From assembly GCA_947498775.1 (NCBI GenBank), contig CANMLL010000007.1:62001-126000 (forward strand): a DNA stretch of 64,000 nucleotides, given 5' to 3'. The notes below the pieces were generated by a model. That model ran no database searches, was not told the origin of the DNA, and saw only the letters and a list, made by a program, of their open reading frames with translations. Source of the stretch: an uncultured Aquimarina sp. (lineage in GTDB: Bacteria > Bacteroidota > Bacteroidia > Flavobacteriales > Flavobacteriaceae). Below are positions 17,150 through 26,459 of the stretch, piece after piece; positions within the stretch are counted from its first letter, which is position 1; each line of letters begins with the position of its first letter. The position numbers and the translations under genes were made by a program.

Positions 17150-19150
17150 ATGACTTTCAAAGAACAAATACTTCAGGGAATTCCTAAAATATTACCTGCA
17201 AAGAAAACTTTAGACCCAAAAATAAGCCGCGCCCCTAAGCGAAAACAAATTCTTTCAAAAGAAGAAAAAAAGCTGGCACTTAGAAATGCACTTCGATATT
17301 TTCCGGAAGATTGGCATCATGAACTTGCCATTGAATTTCTAAAAGAATTGAATGACTTTGGTCGCATCTACATGTATCGTTTTATGCCTGATTATAAAAT
17401 GTATGCTCGTCCAATAAACGAATATCCATCAAACACCAAACAAACGGCTGCCATCATGCTCATGATTCAGAATAATCTGGATCCTGCTGTGGCTCAACAT
17501 CCCTACGAATTAATAACCTATGGTGGCAACGGCGCTGTTTTTCAAAATTGGGCGCAATACCTGCTTACGATGCAATATCTGTCCACCATGACCCAGGAGC
17601 AGACATTACACATGTATTCTGGACATCCAATGGGATTATTCCCTTCGTCAAAAGATGCACCTAGTGTGATCGTGACCAACGGAATGATGATTCCTAACTA
17701 TTCTAAACCAGATGACTGGGAAAAATACAATGCCCTTGGTGTAACCCAATACGGACAAATGACCGCAGGAAGTTATATGTATATTGGTCCGCAAGGGATT
17801 GTTCATGGTACAACAATTACGGTGATGAATGCCTTTAGAAAAACATTAAAACCAAAGGAATCTTCTGCCGGTAAAATTTTCCTAACTGCCGGTTTGGGAG
17901 GCATGAGCGGAGCCCAACCAAAAGCCGGAAATATTGCAGGTTGTATCACCCTTTGTGCCGAAGTAAACCCAAAAGCAGCCCAAAAACGTCATGAACAAGG
18001 GTGGGTTGATGAAATTCTGGATGACATGAATGATTTAGTTTCCAGAGTAAAAAAAGCCGTTGACCAAAAAGAAATAGTTTCGATAGCATATCAAGGTAAT
18101 ATAGTGGATATATGGGAACAGTTTTATGAAGAAAATATCTACGTCGATCTTGGATCAGACCAAACCTCGTTACACAACCCATGGTCGGGTGGGTATTATC
18201 CGGTAGGATTAAGCTATGAAGAATCCAATGCTATGATTAGTAACGATCCCGAAGCTTTTAAAGTTAAAGTTCAGGAATCACTTCGCAGGCATGCAGCCGC
18301 GATTAATAAACATACAGCAAAGGGCACCTATTTCTTTGATTACGGAAATGCTTTTCTGCTGGAGGCATCGCGTTCGGGAGCCGATGTCATGGCCAAAAAC
18401 GGGATTGACTTTAGATATCCTTCGTATGTACAAGATATTCTTGGGCCTATGTGTTTTGATTATGGATTTGGGCCCTTCAGATGGGTATGTACTTCGGGGA
18501 AACCTGAAGATCTTGACAAAACCGATCAAATTGCCCTTGAAGTGATGCAATCTATCAAAAAAGTTTCTCCGAAAGAGATTCAACAACAAATGCAAGACAA
18601 CATTACCTGGATACAGGAAGCTAAAGAAAATAAGTTGGTGGTAGGTTCGCAGGCTCGTATTTTATATGCTGATGCCGAAGGAAGAATCAAAATTGCCGAA
18701 GCTTTCAATAAAGCCATCAAAAATGGAGAAATTTCGGCTCCGGTTGTTCTGGGAAGAGACCACCACGATGTTAGTGGTACCGATTCTCCCTATCGTGAGA
18801 CCAGTAATATTTATGACGGTAGTAAATTTACTGCCGATATGGCGATTCATAATGTAATTGGGGATAGTTTCAGAGGAGCTACCTGGGTATCAATACACAA
18901 TGGCGGTGGTGTTGGCTGGGGCGAAGTGATTAATGGTGGTTTTGGTCTTGTGCTTGACGGATCAGAAGATGCTTCAGAACGCTTAAAACGCATGTTGTTT
19001 TATGATGTAAATAATGGGCTATCCCGTAGAAGTTGGGCCAGAAACAAAGAAGCATTATTTGCTATTAAAAGAGAAATGCAACGTACACCAGAGTTACAGG
19101 TTACCCTTCCAAACATCGTTGAGGATTCTGTACTGAATAAAATTCTGTAA
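17150..19150 (+). CDS. hutU: Urocanate hydratase, long Bacteroidota type
   Basis: 666 residues against about 550-560 for the common enzyme. It adds water to urocanate using bound NAD+. Recognisable regions are YGGNGAVFQNWAQY, MYSGHPMGLFPS, GLGGMSGAQPKAG (nucleotide-binding loop) and the C-terminal SIHNGGGVGWG. The additional length is at the N-terminus and within the middle, as in many Bacteroidota homologues. It is the third gene of the operon: 5 bases after hutI and 25 before hutG. Confidence 0.94.
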   Translation: MTFKEQILQGIPKILPAKKTLDPKISRAPKRKQILSKEEKKLALRNALRYFPEDWHHELAIEFLKELNDFGRIYMYRFMPDYKMYARPINEYPSNTKQTAAIMLMIQNNLDPAVAQHPYELITYGGNGAVFQNWAQYLLTMQYLSTMTQEQTLHMYSGHPMGLFPSSKDAPSVIVTNGMMIPNYSKPDDWEKYNALGVTQYGQMTAGSYMYIGPQGIVHGTTITVMNAFRKTLKPKESSAGKIFLTAGLGGMSGAQPKAGNIAGCITLCAEVNPKAAQKRHEQGWVDEILDDMNDLVSRVKKAVDQKEIVSIAYQGNIVDIWEQFYEENIYVDLGSDQTSLHNPWSGGYYPVGLSYEESNAMISNDPEAFKVKVQESLRRHAAAINKHTAKGTYFFDYGNAFLLEASRSGADVMAKNGIDFRYPSYVQDILGPMCFDYGFGPFRWVCTSGKPEDLDKTDQIALEVMQSIKKVSPKEIQQQMQDNITWIQEAKENKLVVGSQARILYADAEGRIKIAEAFNKAIKNGEISAPVVLGRDHHDVSGTDSPYRETSNIYDGSKFTADMAIHNVIGDSFRGATWVSIHNGGGVGWGEVINGGFGLVLDGSEDASERLKRMLFYDVNNGLSRRSWARNKEALFAIKREMQRTPELQVTLPNIVEDSVLNKIL

Positions 19151-19175
19151 TTTGCATACACTTCATCATAACTAA

Positions 19176-20120
19176 ATGAAAAACTACCAAAAACCAAATC
19201 CAAAATTATGGACAGGACGCTCTTCAGATAAGCAACTGTATCTACATGAAAAGATTCGTTGTGTAGATCTTGAAGAAAGTGCTTTGTTAACAATAAACGG
19301 AAAAAGTTTTGCTTTTTTAGGGTATGCATGTGATGAAGGTGTCAAAAGAAATCAAGGAAGAATTGGCGCCGTAGCGGGTCCAAATGCCATTCGGAAAATG
19401 TTGGCGTCGTTATCTAACCATTTTTCAGAGGAAGTAAGTATTCTTGATGTTGGAGATATCACTTGTAAAGATCAAAATCTTGAAGAAACACAACGTGAAA
19501 CCGCCCATAGCATTGCATTGCTGTTAAAACATCAGGTGTTTCCGATTGTATTGGGTGGCGGTCATGATCTTGGGTATGCCCATTACAACGGGATCAAAAA
19601 GCAATTTCCCAACAAAATTATTGGGATCATTAACCTGGATGCCCATTTTGATCTTAGAAAAGTTACCAATCAAGGAAACTCAGGCACTCCTTTCTTTCAA
19701 ATCGCGCAGGAGAATGAAGATTTTAAATATTTATGTTTAGGAATTCAAAAAGAATCAAACAATAGCGAATTATTTGAAACTGCTTCAGAGTTAAATGTTT
19801 CTTACTTGCTCAATACCGAGTTTACTATTCAAAACAAGGAAAAAGTAGCCCAAACTGTTGCAGATTTTATCGCAAGCGTTGACCATGTGTATCTTACTAT
19901 TGATATCGATGGTTTTTCTTCAGCCTATGCTCCAGGAGTTAGTGCTCCTTCCCCACTTGGGTTTTCTTTAGATATTGCTATGGAAACGATACAACGAATC
20001 TGTGAATCCAATACGTTAGTTAGTGCAGATCTTGTAGAACTAAATCCCACCTATGACATAGATAATTGCACTGCCCGCCTTGCGGCAAGACTAGCATACC
20101 ATATGATCTCCTGGCTGTAA
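19176..20120 (+). CDS. hutG: Formimidoylglutamase, arginase family
   Basis: 314 residues. Manganese ligands of the ureohydrolase fold are visible: GGGHDLGYAH, NLDAHFDLR and TIDIDGFSSA. Within the hut operon it should hydrolyse N-formimidoyl-L-glutamate to glutamate and formamide, the one-step ending of the pathway. Without that context it could be called only an arginase/agmatinase family protein. It is the last gene of the operon; a GC-rich stem follows from 20125. Confidence 0.92.
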   Translation: MKNYQKPNPKLWTGRSSDKQLYLHEKIRCVDLEESALLTINGKSFAFLGYACDEGVKRNQGRIGAVAGPNAIRKMLASLSNHFSEEVSILDVGDITCKDQNLEETQRETAHSIALLLKHQVFPIVLGGGHDLGYAHYNGIKKQFPNKIIGIINLDAHFDLRKVTNQGNSGTPFFQIAQENEDFKYLCLGIQKESNNSELFETASELNVSYLLNTEFTIQNKEKVAQTVADFIASVDHVYLTIDIDGFSSAYAPGVSAPSPLGFSLDIAMETIQRICESNTLVSADLVELNPTYDIDNCTARLAARLAYHMISWL

Positions 20121-20124
20121 AACG

Positions 20125-20172
20125 CGGAGGCGAGTCATTTATAAAAAATGAGGGAGACAAACCCGCTCCGCA
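20125..20172 (+). terminator. Possible hairpin at the end of the hut operon
   Basis: GCGGAG at 20125-20130 pairs with CTCCGC at 20167-20172. A smaller CATTT/AAATG stem lies in the loop. There is no T-run, so this is an mRNA 3'-end structure rather than a classical terminator. Confidence 0.35.
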
Positions 20173-20220
20173 TTCATACACCAAAATAAATCTTTGTTTT
20201 TGCCTTTTGACTTTTAAATC

Positions 20221-20250
20221 AAAAAGGGACTACCAGAAAATAATCCCTTT
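20221..20250. terminator. Intrinsic terminator
   Basis: AAAAAGGGA, a 15-base loop, then TCCCTTT. On the minus strand the stem is followed by TTTTT, placing it downstream of the small minus-strand ORF at 20294-20392; on the plus strand the following tract is poorer. Confidence 0.5.
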
Positions 20251-20293
20251 GATCGATTTAAAAAACACAAAACCAAAATTGGTTATATCTCTA

Positions 20294-20392
20294 TTACTTA
20301 CGAATCGCATATCTAGAAGCTTCAGGGAGTTCTTTTAAAAAATTTACAATACTGGTAAAGTTTAGTCCTAAAATGGAAAATAAAGTATTCAT
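20294..20392 (-). CDS. Possible small protein, 32 aa
   Basis: A short frame from ATG 20392 to TAA 20294. It encodes MNTLFSILGLNFTSIVNFLK and then ELPEASRYAIRK, an amphipathic helix with a basic tail. A terminator-like hairpin with a T-run lies 44 bases downstream on the same strand, which suggests an independent transcript. No promoter could be fixed. It could equally be chance coding inside a 619-base gap. Confidence 0.3.
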   Translation of the reverse strand: MNTLFSILGLNFTSIVNFLKELPEASRYAIRK

Positions 20393-20739
20393 GATCGCGT
20401 GATTTAAGGTTAATTGATACTAATTTAAGTAGTTATCAACAATTAACAAAATAAAATGTTGATTATTTGTTAATAATTTGTTGAAAATTACTTTTTATTC
20501 GTTAAAAAACACAAAACATACACTATCTTAAAATCACTATACGTAAAAACCTACTTTTTTTGTTAATAACTATGCTAATAACTCTTAAAAAGCCCTTAAA
20601 CACAGGGGATTGAACAGTAACGCAGTCAACCAAAAAACTTAAGAATCATATAATTAGACTAAAAACAAAGGTTTTATTCACAAAAACATTTAGAAGAACA
20701 CAACCCGACTTGTACTATCATTTTGTATAAATTGCGGCT
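20393..20739. other. AT-rich intergenic stretch, no gene seen
   Basis: This stretch is rich in TTAATAA-type sequence. It has one TTATTCACA at 20674-20682 and one TTATCAACA at 20433-20441, which resemble DnaA boxes but are too few to call an origin. It probably carries the promoter of the gene at 20740. Confidence 0.5.
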
Positions 20740-21216
20740 ATGAAAACCGCAACTGTTAAAGAACTCAAAACCGAATTAGCGCATCGTTCTGCACAAGAAC
20801 TTATCGAGCTATGTCTTCGGTTATCAAGATTTAAAAAAGAAAATAAAGAGCTCCTCACCTACTTATTATTTGAGTCTACTCATGAAGAAGGTTATATAGA
20901 AAGCGTAAAAAATGAAGTCGATAAACAATTTGAGTTGATCAATACGGATTCTTATCATTACATCAAAAAAAGTGTACGCAAGATCCTACGCATGATCAAA
21001 AAATACATTCGCTATTCTAAAAACAAAGAAACAGAAATAGAACTACTGCTCTACTTCTGTAAAAAGTTGACTGGTTATCAGCCGTATATTAAAAGAAACA
21101 ATGTATTGCAAACCATATTACAGCGTGAGATTACTGCCGTGAAGAAGAAACTTACTTCCTTACACGAGGATTTGCAATATGATTATGCGTTAGAGTTAGA
21201 GTCCTTGTTATCTTAA
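20740..21216 (+). CDS. Conserved-looking hypothetical protein, 158 aa
   Basis: I do not recognise a named family. The protein is strongly helical and rich in Lys, Glu and Leu, starting MKTATVKELKTELAHRSAQE; the middle is very basic (KKSVRKILRMIKKYIRYSK). There is no signal peptide or membrane segment. It may be a nucleic-acid or protein-binding helical bundle, but nothing specific supports that. It is convergent with the ferritin gene. Confidence 0.65.
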   Translation: MKTATVKELKTELAHRSAQELIELCLRLSRFKKENKELLTYLLFESTHEEGYIESVKNEVDKQFELINTDSYHYIKKSVRKILRMIKKYIRYSKNKETEIELLLYFCKKLTGYQPYIKRNNVLQTILQREITAVKKKLTSLHEDLQYDYALELESLLS

Positions 21217-21302
21217 TACAAGTTCGACGTAATAAAACTTGCTTGTCTTAGAAACAATCCCAATTACCATCCGCATCACTGAGACTGATGAAATTTTCTA
21301 CC

Positions 21303-21329
21303 AAAAAAACCCGAATAGACGGTTTTTGA
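21303..21329 (-). terminator. Terminator of the ferritin gene
   Basis: On the minus strand AAAACCG, loop TCTATT, then CGGGTTTT runs into a T-tract just after the ferritin stop. One stem mismatch. It may also serve the convergent plus-strand gene. Confidence 0.6.
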
Positions 21330-21836
21330 TTATTCGTTCGGAATACGTTCGTCTATAAACTTCAATGCAGCATCCCCCATAAGCTCAATCATATCAAGAA
21401 TATCACGAATGGTTTGCTCCTCTTCCATTTGTTCTTCTACAAACCACTGTAGAAAATTCTCGGCACCAAAGTCATTTACTTTTCGGCAGGTAGCCACAAT
21501 CTTATAAATGGATTGTGTAATAGCAATTTCCTGTTGTAGTGCTAATTCAAAAATCTCTTTTAAAGATGCATATTCGTGCGAAATATTAGATACATCCGGA
21601 GAATGCGCCGCACCGCCACAATCGTTAATGAATTTGAAGATTTTCATCATATGCTCTCTTTCTTCTACAGATTGCTTGTAGAAAAAAGAAGCGCTTCTGC
21701 TCAATCCCTTTTGATCACACCAGGAAGCCATTGCCAAATATACCGAAGAAGAATGTTGTTCTTTGGCAATTTGCTGGTTTAGCATATCCATAACCTCCAA
21801 ATTAATACTGATTTGTTGTCTTGCAATATTTTCCAT
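21330..21836 (-). CDS. Ferritin (FtnA-like)
   Basis: 168 residues from ATG 21836; a GTG three codons upstream is less likely. It is a four-helix ferritin-like diiron protein. Iron ligands are in the usual places: the Glu of AKEQHSSSVYLAMASWC, ExxH in VEEREHMMKIFKF, Glu in ALQQEIAI and the fourth-helix FVEEQMEEEQT. Bacterial ferritins of this kind store iron and oxidise Fe(II) in a 24-mer shell. No heme-ligand Met as in bacterioferritin is evident. Confidence 0.9.
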   Translation of the reverse strand: MENIARQQISINLEVMDMLNQQIAKEQHSSSVYLAMASWCDQKGLSRSASFFYKQSVEEREHMMKIFKFINDCGGAAHSPDVSNISHEYASLKEIFELALQQEIAITQSIYKIVATCRKVNDFGAENFLQWFVEEQMEEEQTIRDILDMIELMGDAALKFIDERIPNE

Positions 21837-21932
21837 AGTAAGCACCTTTAGATTTTGTTATAAAATTACAGAAAATTAGGCGCTATAGCGAGTATAGGTA
21901 GTAATTTATAGACAGTCTAAATCAATGTAAAA

Positions 21933-22244
21933 TTAAGCGGTAAGTACAGTATTCAGTTCCATCATAGCAAAAGTGCCGTGGATCAGTTCGGTAAAATCCA
22001 AAACCTGTAAGGTATCCAATAAAATTAAATGCTCTTTGTCACAAAAAGTGAGCAACGTTACATCACAATGATTCAACATATATGCTAAATGCTCGTGAGA
22101 TGATAATTGCTTGGCTTTATATCGTAAACTAAGTAGCTGACAAAAGGAAACCTTGACCATTTTATGGCCAAAATCGATATAAAAACATCGATCTGCTGTA
22201 GACTGATACGAGGCGTAATATTTTGAGGTAAAAAGTAATTCCAT
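21933..22244 (-). CDS. Hypothetical protein, 103 aa
   Basis: No family recognised. Small and mixed alpha/beta, with four Cys residues (RCFYIDF, SFCQLL, NHCDVTLLTFCD). No signal peptide. It lies 96 bases upstream of ferritin on the same strand and may be co-transcribed, which would suggest a link to iron or metals. That link is only inferred from position. Confidence 0.55.
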   Translation of the reverse strand: MELLFTSKYYASYQSTADRCFYIDFGHKMVKVSFCQLLSLRYKAKQLSSHEHLAYMLNHCDVTLLTFCDKEHLILLDTLQVLDFTELIHGTFAMMELNTVLTA

Positions 22245-22382
22245 ATTCCGAATGCGAAACTAATTCTTATTTAGATTTATTCCAAATATTCTACCGAGTT
22301 TTTGAGTGTTAAAAGTTCACCTTATGGGTCCTGATCTTGTTATAGGCCGCATTTCGAGTAGCCTCAATGCTCGATTATAACC

Positions 22383-22412
22383 AATCCTGAGCGGAGTCGA
22401 AGGGCTCAATAT
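22383..22412. repeat. Fragment of interspersed repeat (CCTGAGCGGAGTCGAAGG type)
   Basis: Reads AATCCTGAGCGGAGTCGAAG, the half-site of a GC-richer intergenic repeat found in many Bacteroidota. A related half (TTATCCTGAGCAATAGCCGAAGG) lies in the next gap at about 23287. Confidence 0.45.
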
Positions 22413-22418
22413 TCGGGA

Positions 22419-23243
22419 CTACAATTTCTTCTGTATCCACTTTATGATGGTTTTTAGCATTTTGTCTTTTTCAAGGTCTTTGTGCAGTTCGTGATAGCCT
22501 CCTTTAAAAAGTACTAGCTCAGCTTGATCTGTTTTTTCAGAAAATTCTTGAGAACCTTTATAATCTATAATTTGATCATCGGTACCGTGAAGTACTAATA
22601 CCGGTGTTTCTAGTGTTGCAGCATTCTTGATAGCCCATTCCCCAGCTTCTATGATCGGAAATGAAAAATTAGGGCTCACTTTATCATGCACCAACGGATC
22701 GTTTTGATATTTCTCGACCTCTTCTGGAATTCGAGAAATGGCATTTACATCCAATCCCGAAGGCAGCGTAACCGAAGGTGCTATTTTTTGCATCAGTTTC
22801 CCCATCGTCATTTTCCAGGCCGGGGGTTGAAACGCCAATCGTAAAAACGGACTGGTTAGTATCGCTCCCGCCACATTGGGTTTTTGGCGAAGCACATAAT
22901 TAATCACCAGGTTACCACCCATACTATGCCCATACAGAAACACAGGAAGGTCTTGAGCAAGTTCTTTTGTTTTTGAAAACATACCATTCACCACCTCTAG
23001 TAATGCTTCATAACCTGGGCAATGCCCTCTTTTACCACTACTCTTGCCATGCCCAAAATTATCGTAGGTAATCACCCCTATATGTTTTGCCAATAGCTCT
23101 GGGATTACATCATCGGCATAACGAGTAGAATACTCTCCCATACCATGGATTAATAACACCATGGCTTTACAATCATTAGGCACCCAATACTGACCAAAAA
23201 GTTGTTGTTTTTTATGCTCAAAAAAGAATTCCTGGTGTTGCAT
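22419..23243 (-). CDS. Alpha/beta hydrolase, monoacylglycerol-lipase-like
   Basis: 274 residues. The nucleophile elbow GHSMGG is near residue 105, the oxyanion region is LIHGMGEYSTRY, the acid Asp is in HGTDDQIID and the His is in GGYHELHKD. These match the monoglyceride lipase/PldB (serine aminopeptidase S33, Hydrolase_4) family. It is cytoplasmic, with no signal peptide. The natural substrate is not determined by sequence. Repeat fragments lie on both sides. Confidence 0.87.
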   Translation of the reverse strand: MQHQEFFFEHKKQQLFGQYWVPNDCKAMVLLIHGMGEYSTRYADDVIPELLAKHIGVITYDNFGHGKSSGKRGHCPGYEALLEVVNGMFSKTKELAQDLPVFLYGHSMGGNLVINYVLRQKPNVAGAILTSPFLRLAFQPPAWKMTMGKLMQKIAPSVTLPSGLDVNAISRIPEEVEKYQNDPLVHDKVSPNFSFPIIEAGEWAIKNAATLETPVLVLHGTDDQIIDYKGSQEFSEKTDQAELVLFKGGYHELHKDLEKDKMLKTIIKWIQKKL

Positions 23244-23540
23244 GGGCTAAATATACGAGTTTCTACTTTGGATTCTGACCGAAGTTTATCCTGAGCAATA
23301 GCCGAAGGGATGGAATGACAAAAAACATAAACTTGTCATTCTGGCGCAGGCCAGAATCCATTTTTCTAAACTACCAATTTAATTGACCCTATAGAAAAAT
23401 CACTCCTAATGTGGATTTCCGTAAGAAATTGGTTTTTGATTGTTGTAGTTTGGGTGGGGAATAACAAAAAGAGTTACAACCACTTTTTGCAATTCGAAAA
23501 CTATATTACTACATAATCCTGAACAACCTCATAAATAAAA
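23244..23540. repeat. Gap with palindromic repeat pieces
   Basis: This 297-base gap holds two repeat pieces. 23278-23318 resembles the CCTGAGC...GAAGGG intergenic repeat. 23334-23361 reads GTCATTCTGGC, GCAG, GCCAGAATCC, a compact palindrome. The remaining 150 bases carry the AT-rich promoter region of the ATPase gene; I could not place a clean -33/-7 pair. Confidence 0.55.
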
Positions 23541-25715
23541 ATGAACAACTTAAAAATTAACCTAGAGAACTGCTTCGGTATTGGAAAATTTAATTATGAA
23601 TTTGATTTTACAAAAAGTGATACATTTCTCATTTATGCTCCTAACGGAACAATGAAAACTTCTTTTGCAAAGACGTTCGATCTAATTTCAAAAAATGATT
23701 CTCAAAACAAACCATGCGATAGAATATACGAATCAAGAATTCCAAAATTTGATATTCTTGTCGACGACTTGGATATAGATCCAAATATGATTTTAGTCAT
23801 AAATGCTGAAGACAATAGTTTTGACGCTTCAAATAAAATAAGTACGTTCTTAGCTAGTAAAGAACTAAAAGAAAAATATGATAGAATCTACCTTGATTTA
23901 AATAACATGAAAGGAGAATTTATCAAAAAACTAAAAGTTGTTTCACAAAGTTCAGATTGCGAAACTGAATTTACTAATACATTTTCTGAAAATTCAAACA
24001 ACTCTTTCTTTGAGCTATTATTGAAACAAATAGATAATTTAAGCGACTCATTTATTAAATATAAATTTAAGTACAACGATGTTTTTGACAAAAAAGGGAA
24101 TGTTAAAAAGTTTTTAGATAAAAATAAGGGTATACTTGAACAGTATGTAAACAACTACAAAAACATAATTTCGAAATCTAAGTTTTTTAAAGAATCACTT
24201 AATAATACATTTGGAACTTATCAAGCTAATCAAATAGTAAAATCTATTGAAGATAATTCTTTTTTTGAAGCTGGTCATAAATTTGTATTAGAGGATGGTA
24301 CCGAGATCGAAAACATTGAAGAATTACAAAAAATCATTCAGGAAGAAATTCAAAACATACTTAATGATGAAAAATTGAAGAAAACTTTTCAGAAAGTTGA
24401 TAATGCTATTGGAGCAAATATTGAACTTAGATCATTTAAAAAAGTAATTGAAAAGAATAAATTAATACTCATTGATTTAAATGATTATGAAAAATTTAAA
24501 CGAGAAGTATGGATAAACTATTTTTCAGAAATCAAACAAGAAGCTACAGAATTAATTACACATTATAAGAACAAAAAGGTAGAGCTAGAAAAAATAGTAA
24601 GTGAATCAAAAAAAGAATTCGCTTTATGGACAAAAATCATTAGCACTTTCAATTCAAGATTCTTTGTTCCTTTCAAAGTAATAATATCAAATCAAGAAGA
24701 TATTATCTTAAAACAAGAAACGGCAAATTTAGAATTTGATTATTCTGACAGAAACGATGATCCTGTAAGACAAGATCGTATCAGCCTGCTAAATATCCTC
24801 AGTAAGGGAGAACAAAGGGCCTATTTTATACTTCAGTTTTTATTTGAAATTGAATCTCGAAAACTAAGTCATGAAAAAAGTTTGATAATTTTCGATGATG
24901 TAGCGGATTCTTTCGACTATAAAAATAAATTTGCAATAATAGAATATATAAAAGAAATACATCAATTAGCTAGTTTTCGGACATTCATCTTAACTCATAA
25001 TTTTGATTTTTACCGAACGGTAGCTTCAAGACTTAGATTAGACAGAGATGTGGTTTACATGACCACGAAGTCTATTAGTAATGAAGTCGCAATCCATAAG
25101 GGTGAATATATTAATGATATTTTTACCTACTTTATTAAAAACTATTCCAAACCAAAAATATTCATAAGCCTTATTTCCTTTGTTAGAAATTTAATAGAAT
25201 ATAGTGAGTGTAAGAAAAATGCTGAATATTTAACTCTTACAAGTTGTTTGCACAGGAAAGATATTTCAGACAGCTTAACTGTAAATGATATTTTTGATAT
25301 TTACAAAAACCGTTTGGTAAAGCTTAGTGATAAAACAATTTCTTTTGGCGGTGAAAATTTAATTCAGTTAATTTTAGATACTGCGAATTCTATTTGTAAT
25401 GAACCTGATATTAATGAAATCATAGTTGAGAATAAAATTACTCTTGCAATTGCCATTCGGTTAAAAGCTGAAGAGTATTTAATTACAAAATTACCCGAAT
25501 TAGATTTAAATGCCATTACTAAAAATCAAACACAGGTATTATACAGAAAATACCTAGAAGAATTTCCCGAAAGTGAATCAATTGATATTTTAGATAAAGT
25601 GAACTTAATGACTCCAGAGAATATCCATATAAATGCATTCATGTATGAACCATTAATAGACATGTCCGTACATCACTTAATTGATTTATATGAAGATACA
25701 TGCAATTTAAACTAA
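23541..25715 (+). CDS. Large AAA_13-like (ABC/SMC-type) ATPase, candidate defence protein
   Basis: 724 residues. The ATPase is split: P-loop APNGTMKTS at residues 33-41, a helical coiled-coil middle (about 105-370), then the ABC signature LSKGEQRAYF at 420-429, Walker B SLIIFDDVAD at 447-456 and H-loop ILTHNFDF near 483-490. This layout matches AAA_13 proteins such as the PrrC/RloC anticodon-nuclease group. The C-terminal 230 residues include FVRNLIEYS (Arg549, Glu553) and His571, an R-x3-E and later H order like that reported for PrrC nucleases, but spacing to His is shorter (18 against 32). It stands alone, is more AT-rich than its neighbours and is flanked by repeats, so transfer is plausible. 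Alternatives: a DNA-repair ATPase or phage-interference ATPase of another type. Confidence 0.72.
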   Translation: MNNLKINLENCFGIGKFNYEFDFTKSDTFLIYAPNGTMKTSFAKTFDLISKNDSQNKPCDRIYESRIPKFDILVDDLDIDPNMILVINAEDNSFDASNKISTFLASKELKEKYDRIYLDLNNMKGEFIKKLKVVSQSSDCETEFTNTFSENSNNSFFELLLKQIDNLSDSFIKYKFKYNDVFDKKGNVKKFLDKNKGILEQYVNNYKNIISKSKFFKESLNNTFGTYQANQIVKSIEDNSFFEAGHKFVLEDGTEIENIEELQKIIQEEIQNILNDEKLKKTFQKVDNAIGANIELRSFKKVIEKNKLILIDLNDYEKFKREVWINYFSEIKQEATELITHYKNKKVELEKIVSESKKEFALWTKIISTFNSRFFVPFKVIISNQEDIILKQETANLEFDYSDRNDDPVRQDRISLLNILSKGEQRAYFILQFLFEIESRKLSHEKSLIIFDDVADSFDYKNKFAIIEYIKEIHQLASFRTFILTHNFDFYRTVASRLRLDRDVVYMTTKSISNEVAIHKGEYINDIFTYFIKNYSKPKIFISLISFVRNLIEYSECKKNAEYLTLTSCLHRKDISDSLTVNDIFDIYKNRLVKLSDKTISFGGENLIQLILDTANSICNEPDINEIIVENKITLAIAIRLKAEEYLITKLPELDLNAITKNQTQVLYRKYLEEFPESESIDILDKVNLMTPENIHINAFMYEPLIDMSVHHLIDLYEDTCNLN

Positions 25716-25759
25716 CTCGATAGCGCGGATCATAATCCGTGTAATTTTATAAACAATTT

Positions 25760-26227
25760 CTACCCCTCAAACATCAAAGAAACAAACTCGGCCACACAAG
25801 CGGGTTTTTCGACACCTTCGATCTCTACAGAGCAATCCCAGGTGATTTTTAGTCCGTTATCGCCATATTCTTCGATCTTTTGGATACTGCTATGCAATCG
25901 TAATCGGCAATCTACTGGTACCGGGTGTGGGAAACGTACTTTATTAAGTCCGTAGTTTACGCCCATCGCAAAGCTTTCTACCACCAAAAGATCCATCAAC
26001 ATTTTAGACAATAGCGATACCGATAAAAATCCGTGTGCGATTGGTTTTTTAAACGGGGATTCTTTTTTGACACGTTCCAGATCCACGTGCACCCATTGGA
26101 AATCCAATGTTGCCTCGGCAAAGGCATTGATCATCTCTTGTGTAACGGTAAGCCACTCGCCTGTTGGTAGTGGTTTTCCTTCGTGCGTTTTAAACTCTTC
26201 AAAGTTTTTGCAAATAAGTTGGTTCAT
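25760..26227 (-). CDS. MaoC-like acyl dehydratase
   Basis: 155 residues with the hot-dog fold of (R)-specific enoyl-CoA hydratases. FQWVHVDLERVKKESPFKKP and IAHGFLSVSLLSKM contain the catalytic Asp (or its neighbour) and His seen in MaoC proteins. It would hydrate 2-enoyl-CoA to 3-hydroxyacyl-CoA. Last gene of a minus-strand acyl-CoA catabolic cluster, 416 bases from the upstream SDR gene, with repeat R1 in the gap. Confidence 0.88.
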   Translation of the reverse strand: MNQLICKNFEEFKTHEGKPLPTGEWLTVTQEMINAFAEATLDFQWVHVDLERVKKESPFKKPIAHGFLSVSLLSKMLMDLLVVESFAMGVNYGLNKVRFPHPVPVDCRLRLHSSIQKIEEYGDNGLKITWDCSVEIEGVEKPACVAEFVSLMFEG

Positions 26228-26319
26228 AGTTCTATTCTTTTATAATCAAATTCAACCTTATTCCTACTATTTAACCTTCTGTTCATTTTCTTTGCTTGTC
26301 CAAAGAAAACGAACCAAAA

Positions 26320-26347
26320 CCTGCCTGCCATCCGCCAGGTAGGCAGG
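26320..26347. repeat. Inserted mini-palindrome 1
   Basis: CCTGCCT, 14 middle bases, then AGGCAGG. It is absent from the same place in copy R2. No target duplication is visible. Confidence 0.8.
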
Positions 26348-26437
26348 GAAAAGGACACTTTTTCAAGGTGTTTTTCAGTTTCACCGAAAACCGAATTTGG
26401 TTTGCTAAAATCTTTCCAAGGCTTCAAGATTTTTTAA

Positions 26438-26459
26438 CCTGCCTTTGCCGGCAGGCAGG
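26438..26459. repeat. Inserted mini-palindrome 2
   Basis: CCTGCCT, TTGCCGGC, AGGCAGG: 22 bases inserted between TTTTTTAA and CGCAAA of the repeat. It is absent from copy R2. Confidence 0.85.

Noticed and set aside
20400..20720. Possible replication origin
   Set aside because: Only one TTATTCACA and one near match to a DnaA box; no cluster, and no dnaA or dnaN nearby.
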